From Alnus glutinosa (Eukaryota > Streptophyta > Magnoliopsida > Fagales > Betulaceae): a stretch of DNA of 64,000 nt. Below are positions 59,009 through 64,000 of this stretch, in pieces. Below the pieces are notes generated by a model that was not told the DNA's origin, made no database searches, and saw nothing but the letters and a program-made list of their open reading frames with translations. Both the position numbers and the translations under genes were made by a program. How positions within the stretch are numbered: position 1 is the stretch's first letter; every line of letters begins with the position of its first letter. The stretch lies in contig NC_084895.1 of assembly GCF_958979055.1 (NCBI RefSeq), positions 21,684,501-21,748,500 of the forward strand, written 5' to 3'.

Positions 59009-60040
59009 GGCCATCTCCGGCCGTTAGAGTTAAAATAGCTACTCAAAAAGTATCAATCTCTACTTTAAACACCAACTATCTTAAAAATACTCCAACAATA
59101 ATCTCTATTCCACTCTTCATTTTCTTAAAATATTATTTTTTTAATCTTTTCTTTATTTTTTATTTTTTCTCTCCCTCTTCCCCCTCTCTCTCTCTCTACG
59201 GTCACTCATCGCCGGTGGGTTCACCAGAATTCCACCCCCAACCAATTTCCGGCCAAAACACTCTCCGTTCACTCCTCCTCCGGTGGGTTCAGTAGAATTC
59301 CACACCCAATTAACTTCTGGCCAAAACAACAACAAACACAAATTATCTCCAAAATTGATCAAACCCAAATTCACAAATCAGGGGACGAGTAAACAGGGAT
59401 TGCAAAATATTATCCATCAAATCTCATGGGTTTGTCTAAAATTCAACAAGAGATTCACACACACACACGGCCGGAAGTTCACAACACAGCCAACACACAC
59501 AACCGAAATTACTGACGCCACCACAGAGAACACACCAAATTGGCTAACTAAGGAAAAATCCACAGAAAACAACTTTCAACCTCTGGAAGTCGCCGGAAAT
59601 CACTCTTCAACCGTTGGGCGACGACCCGCAACCCACAGGAAAATCGGTGCCTCTACTCGATGGAAATCGGGGCCTCTGCTCGCCGGAAAAAATCAGCGCC
59701 TCTCCTCGGTCGACCCACCTTTCTTAGATCTCCTTCTTCGATTCTTCTCCTTCCTTCTTCGTCGAACCCTAAGTGGGGAAGTGGGGGACATGCGGATTTG
59801 AAAGAGAGGGATGGAGATGAGAAATGAGCGAGCGAGAGAGAGATTGAAGTGAGGGAGAGGGTGAGAGAAAGAGAAAATATAATAAAAAATTAGATAACTG
59901 ATGAACAGTGAATAGCCAGTAGTAGCTATTCACTGTTGATGAAGTTAAGAAAAAAGTTAAGATGACTAATCTGCTGGAGGAAGAAAAAAAGACAAAAATA
60001 GCCAAATTTAACTAAAGTAGAGCATATGCGGGAGATGCCC
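59009..60040. mobile_element. PIF/Harbinger-type non-autonomous element in the 3' UTR intron of F-box B
   Basis: A 1,032-bp element with ends GGCCATCTCC and GGAGATGCCC (9 of 10 inverted match) flanked by TTA at 59,006-59,008 and 60,041-60,043. The paralogue has the unfilled site GCATTTACTTAATGG with a single TTA (54,608-54,610), proving both ends. The interior has a duplicated CGGTGGGTTCA..AGAATTCCAC segment (59,213 and 59,281), a GC-rich part (59,580-59,770) and a GA-rich part. A minus/plus ORF pair of 70-170 codons shows no known domain and no transposase. Confidence 0.9.
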
Positions 60041-60260
60041 TTACTTAATGGGCTGCTCCTGGTGGCCACAAACCGTGGTGTAAAAGAGCTTGATCTTGAT
60101 CTTGATCTTGAATCTGACATTTGTGAACACTGACAAGGACATCACTTTTTCAAATCTCTAGCATAACCCGCTTATAGTATATTTCATTGAGATGAATGTG
60201 TTTAAAAGAGGTTATATGTTATTGACTCGATGCTTTATTTATCTTTTGATTCCTTTTCAG

Positions 60261-61700
60261 CATCTTTCCCACCTGCATGGTAAAGAAGGACGCTTTCACT
60301 AAATTGAAGACCTCATCTGTGCATGTAGGATTGACTCAAGCACTCACCCATCTTTGAAGCAGTTTGATTTGATATCGAATTAGTAAATGGCAATGTCTGA
60401 AACATTTTAGCCATGAATATCTTTCCCTCTATCTATCTATATATATCTATATATAATGTGTGTAAATATTCCAAACTGTAGGACCTGTTTGTTGGGTAGG
60501 AAATGTCTCTGTAGACACTCGTGTACTCTTTATAAGTTTCTGCTGCTTCATTTAAAATTAGTCCTTGAGTTATGTTCTGCATTTTCAAGTGCAAATCTAA
60601 TATGTGATGGAGTTGAGTAATGCTACACACACTCAAATTTCTTTATGCTGATTTTCACACTTCTTTAAAAGGCTTTTTAAAGATCTATTTCAAATTCAAT
60701 GGTGGTTTGCTTTGGATCATGATCTTCTGTAATTTCTTTCTCAAATTAGCAAATTTAGGTTGTTTTTAGACATCGAAACTCTTGAAAAATGCCACATTAA
60801 AAATGTAGCATATTATCGAGATAACCAAAAAGAATTTTCTTCTCAAAATGTGTCTTTTTCACATTTGCTTCAAAGCTTTTTTTTAGAGAACTAAAAAACA
60901 AATTTTGACTTTTTTCTCAATTGTAATGTGTCACATTTTTTATTTATAATAAGTAGCACTTTTGAAGCGATTTGATGTCTAAATACGGTATAAATTTTTA
61001 ATTGAGAAATTGTAGATCTTCATCCATTTAAAAGTCACCCAAGAGAGTGGGGGCAATAAATGTGGGTAATTGGGAATGTGTGTAGCATAATACTCTATAC
61101 TAAGTTATTAACCACTGCCTATCATGGAAATTTTCTAGTGCAAGTGGTTGGTGTAGAAATACTCATTGTTACTTGTTTCATATTTTTAACTGCCATTTTG
61201 CCTTATCATTAGATCATTCTTTGACCATTTGAATTAAGATTGTTCTTTTTCAAAAATTATTTTCGATCAATCTTGCAGTATACAACGCATTCATGTTTGG
61301 GTAACACTTGTTTTTTTATTATATTTTATTATTTTTCAATCCAAACTCACCGAAATCTAATATTGCTTTGAAAAAAAAAATTCAATATGTTTTTAGGGTG
61401 GGGAATTGCAGGCTCCTATCACAGGCTTCTAAACACTATGAGATCGAATTCAATTTCTAAAATATTTTCTAGGAAACCTTAAAGTGAAGTACGGTTTTGT
61501 TTTGTTTTTGTTGTTTTTTTATGTTGTTGTTGTTTTCTTTATTTATTTATTTATTATTATCTATTCAATATTGGGAAGGGGAAAATGGTTTTAGTAAAGT
61601 AGTTTAAATGGCCATTAGATTAGGCCACTAAATTTCTTGGCATAATTTTTTTTAATAGAAAAAAAATGGAAAATTATACATACTTTTAAAATATTACTCC
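60261..61700 (+). other. 3' UTR exon of F-box B and duplicated downstream flank
   Basis: The acceptor CCTTTTCAG ends at 60,260. The following sequence matches 54,847-56,390 of unit A nearly throughout. There is no coding content. Confidence 0.55.
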
Positions 61701-61714
61701 ATTGTTAATGTCTT

Positions 61715-63182
61715 CCTGCATATAATTAAAAGGCTAGGTTTCTGTCAAGCTAGGAAATAAATCCTCATCAAATGTGTGATCCAAGCCATTCCAACATACA
61801 GCATGAATGTTTTTCTCTTCTATTTGGGTTTGAGTACTAAAATTAATTGCATGATGCAGAAATTTTGGTGGAGACAAAAAAAATAAATAAATAAATAAAA
61901 TGAATCCAAGATCTATTGAATGAGTTGGAAGAAACTGAGATTCTCGAAATCGAAGAGTGGTATGGGTTTTCGTAATTTGCGGTGTTTCAATAGAGCTTTG
62001 CTAGCAAAACAGTGATGCCAACTTATTTAGAATCTTAATAGTTTTGTTGGCCAGATTTTAAAAGCTAAATACTTTCCAAGTGTGATTTTTTTGGAGGCCA
62101 ATCTAGGAAGCAGACCTTCATTTGCATGGCGAAGCATTTTTGGTGCAAAAGATTTTCTCAAAGAATGTCTAATATGGAGAATTGAGGATGATAGAGATGT
62201 GAAAATCTGATAGGATAAATGGCTCCCCACTCCAACTACATATGCTATTCAATCTCTAAAGGCTTTATTTCTTGCAAATGCTACGGTTAGAGTATTAATT
62301 GATCAGGATTCTCATTGTTGGAATGGGTAGCTTCTTAACTCTCTTTTCTACAAGGCCGAATTAGATATCATTTCACAAATCCCTCTAAGTCGGTATGACC
62401 ACAATGACATTATAACGTGGCAGGAGACTACCACAGGGGAATTCACTGTGCGCTGTGCTTTTTTTTTTTTTTTTTTTTTGAAGGGTGTGCAATGCTTATT
62501 ACATGGAAAAGAACCGCTTAGATGCTTTCCATGGTGAATTTTCTCACCAATGGAAACAATTCCTGTTGTGCGAGGGCCCGAAGATCTTCTAGTTCCTTTT
62601 GGAGAAATACATTGGCAATCACCACCAACAGGGACGTACTAAGCAAATTGGGATGTTGCTATTGACTCAAAGAATGGCAAACTGGGTTTTGGTTGAATTA
62701 TGAGTGACTTTCAGGCAATGGTGCATGATGCTTTTTGCCATTTAGTGAATGTTTTGGTTGATCTGATAGTAGCAGAGGCTCTTGTGGCTCTTCATACGAT
62801 ATAATTCTTTAGAAATCGGGGGTATACAAAGCTCATTTTGGAGGGAGACTCTTTACTTGTGGTATATGCTATTAACCGCACAGGGGTAAATTGGAGTAGG
62901 CATAGAAATATTATAGCAGATATTAAAGAATAAAGAGGTTCTTACCGGTATTTATAGTTGGAAAACCTATCACACTAAACAGAGGGCAAACTCGGTTGCC
63001 CACATTTTTGCACAAGTAAGAGCCCACCATGCTACTCACTGTATTTGGATTGGTTGTATTCTTGATTGTATTATAGAGATTATTTTATCAAAGATTACAT
63101 ATCTGATTTTGTAGAGCTTTTATGCTCTAGTTGGTTTTCAAGTTATCAATGAAATCAGTATTATTTCGTTAAAAAAAAAAAA
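61715..63182 (+). mobile_element. 5'-truncated LINE (L1-type with RNase H) in unit B
   Basis: Plus-strand frames give the C-terminal half of a plant LINE ORF2: CVIQAIPTYSMNVF (about 61,780), FWWRQK (61,862), MSWKKLRFSKSKSGMGFRNL (61,920), LKAKYFPS..GSRPSFAWRSIFG (about 62,060-62,140) and DKWLPTPTTYAIQS. After a T-run at 62,460-62,479 an RNase H-like part follows with WDVAIDSKNGKLGFG, LILEGDSLLVVYAI and VAHIFAQ. It ends in an A-run (63,171-63,182). Frameshifts and stops make it dead. The homology of units A and B stops at its left edge and resumes right after its poly-A. Confidence 0.85.
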
Positions 63183-63289
63183 TTAATTGTGTCAATATCC
63201 ATCATAACTATTAAAAAATGTCAATGTTTTCAATTGACAAAAATAACATTCATGAAATTTTTACTAAAAAAAGTAAAAAGTAATAAAAA

Positions 63290-63717
63290 GGTCGAGATCG
63301 GATCCGACGGTGACGGCGTAGTCGACAGAGGCGTGGATTTTGGTGTGGGGGAAGAAGGCAACGGCGTGTTGGAGGTCGAGCATCTCGCCGCGAAGCTTGT
63401 CGGGCTTGGTGTCGACGAGGACGAGCTCATCGATGAGGTCTTGGGTGAGAACGACGACGTTGCTGGGGACGGAGGAAAGAAGGGCAGTGGTGGTGACCGA
63501 GAGGGGTGGAGGAAAGAAAGGCATCAGGACTGGGAGGGACGAAGAGGGAGAGTGATAAAATATTAATAAAAAATGTTTGTAGTGTTGAATAGTAATTTAC
63601 TGTTCACTGTTAAAGAAAAATGGTTAAAGTAGCTAATATGCTGGAGAAGAAAAAAGGCCAAAAATAGTTAAATTTGACTTTTTGGCTAAAGTAGAGCATC
63701 TATTGGAAATGCTCTTA
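63290..63717. mobile_element. Left-truncated Harbinger-like element carrying a host gene fragment
   Basis: The right terminal part (about 63,590-63,714) matches the right end of the element at 59,009-60,040: CACTGTTAAAGAAAAA, then CTAATATGCTGGAGAAGAAA, CAAAAATAG and CTAAAGTAGAGCAT, finally GGAAATGCTC followed by TTA (63,715-63,717). The left part is GC-rich sequence from a lactate dehydrogenase gene that abuts unit B sequence at about 63,290. No left terminal inverted repeat was found, so the left end is deleted or the structure is rearranged. Confidence 0.65.
63294..63449 (-). pseudogene. L-lactate dehydrogenase gene fragment
   Basis: On the minus strand an open stretch reads LTQDLIDELVLVDTKPDKLR, then GEMLDLQHAVAFFPHTKIHA, then SVDYAVTVGSDL. 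This is the segment after the nucleotide-binding glycine loop in plant L-LDH, including the acidic LVD residue that binds NAD(H) ribose and the DKLRGEMLDLQH helix. Only about 52 of roughly 350 residues are present; the glycine loop, catalytic His/Arg and substrate-binding parts are missing. The surrounding frame is open from 63,524 to 63,264, but the ends are unrelated sequence. It is non-functional as an enzyme. GC content is far above its surroundings, as expected for a fragment taken from a gene. Confidence 0.8.
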
Positions 63718-63859
63718 GGCTTTGGTAGGATGCTGGTGGGATATTGGTGGGTACCTCAGAATTTCCCTTTCAACATATTCTTATATTTTGGTGTTGTTTG
63801 GCAACATTTTGTACAGGCTAGACTAGTGTTTTTGTACTGTTCATACATTTTTTTCTCAC

Positions 63860-64000
63860 TTTTTCAATAACAACTAACATCAAAATATTTTTATTTTTTT
63901 TCATTTTTTATATCAATTTAATAATTTTTTTACTATTCAAATAAAAAAAATTCGCTACAATACAATTTTTTTTTTACTTTTTTATAAAAATATTTTTTAC
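63860..64000. mobile_element. MITE cut by the window edge
   Basis: Sequence such as TTTTTATATCAATTTAATAA and CGCTACAATACAATTTTTTT corresponds to the interior of the MITE at 46,668-46,863. The element continues past the window. Confidence 0.4.

Larger units (their letters stand above)
53080..61700 (+). repeat. Tandem duplication of an F-box gene unit
   Basis: Unit A (53,085 to about 56,540) and unit B (57,502 to about 61,700, with its last homologous part displaced to 63,180-63,290) match through the CDS, the 3' UTR intron, the 3' UTR and about 1.5 kb beyond (for example TGGCATAATTTTTTTTA at 56,319 and 61,638). Sequence upstream of the two ATGs is not similar, apart from the last few bases. 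Unit B additionally contains a Harbinger-like element and a LINE that unit A lacks. Confidence 0.85.

Noticed and set aside
59283..59801. 172-codon ORF as a gene
   Set aside because: It lies wholly inside the Harbinger-like element, has low-complexity composition and overlaps internal duplications.

Overview
The window is nuclear DNA of a flowering plant, almost certainly a eudicot. It is AT-rich, has GT-AG split genes, long AT-rich intergenic spaces and dense nested transposable elements. The exact species cannot be told from the sequence. No rRNA, tRNA, organellar or bacterial-type genes were recognised.

Layout. 1-4,850 is transposon debris: a TTA-flanked MITE, a decayed hAT transposase and microsatellites. 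5,001-6,700 (+) is a two-exon phytocyanin (uclacyanin-type blue copper protein) with a miniature LTR element in its intron. 8,702-13,413 (-) is a five-exon gene for a conserved plant protein of unknown function, probably plastid-targeted, with a LINE 3' fragment in intron 1 and a MITE close upstream of its start. 14,500-32,000 is almost gene-free. It holds a SINE, a complete and apparently very young Ty1/copia element (two 608-bp LTRs that read identical, CTTTT target duplication, open 1354-aa polyprotein) sitting inside an older non-autonomous hAT-like element, a TRIM-like element, more MITEs and an LTR remnant. 32,861-38,444 (+) is a nine-exon ELMO/CED-12 domain gene with a SINE in intron 5. 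41,611-43,303 (-) is a four-exon cytosolic nucleoside diphosphate kinase (NDPK1 type). 43,460-53,050 is another transposon-rich block with at least three long-inverted-repeat elements, two of them with clear 9-bp target duplications (Mutator type), and an Ac/Ds-like hAT derivative. 53,085-63,290 is a tandem duplication carrying two intact F-box genes with their spliced 3' UTRs. The second unit was later hit by a PIF/Harbinger-type element and a LINE.

The most notable discovery-type signals are: (i) a fragment of a plant L-lactate dehydrogenase gene (63,294-63,449, minus) next to a Harbinger-like terminus, suggesting gene-fragment capture; (ii) the perfect empty site for the related element at 59,009-60,040 in the paralogous F-box unit; (iii) the copia element with identical LTRs; and (iv) a family of TTA-type MITEs whose interiors hold different short degenerate repeats. 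The protein-coding genes are unrelated single-copy housekeeping or accessory genes (copper protein, ELMO, NDPK, F-box) and do not form a pathway.

Exon boundaries were read by hand from GT/AG sites and frame continuity. No alignment or database search was run.
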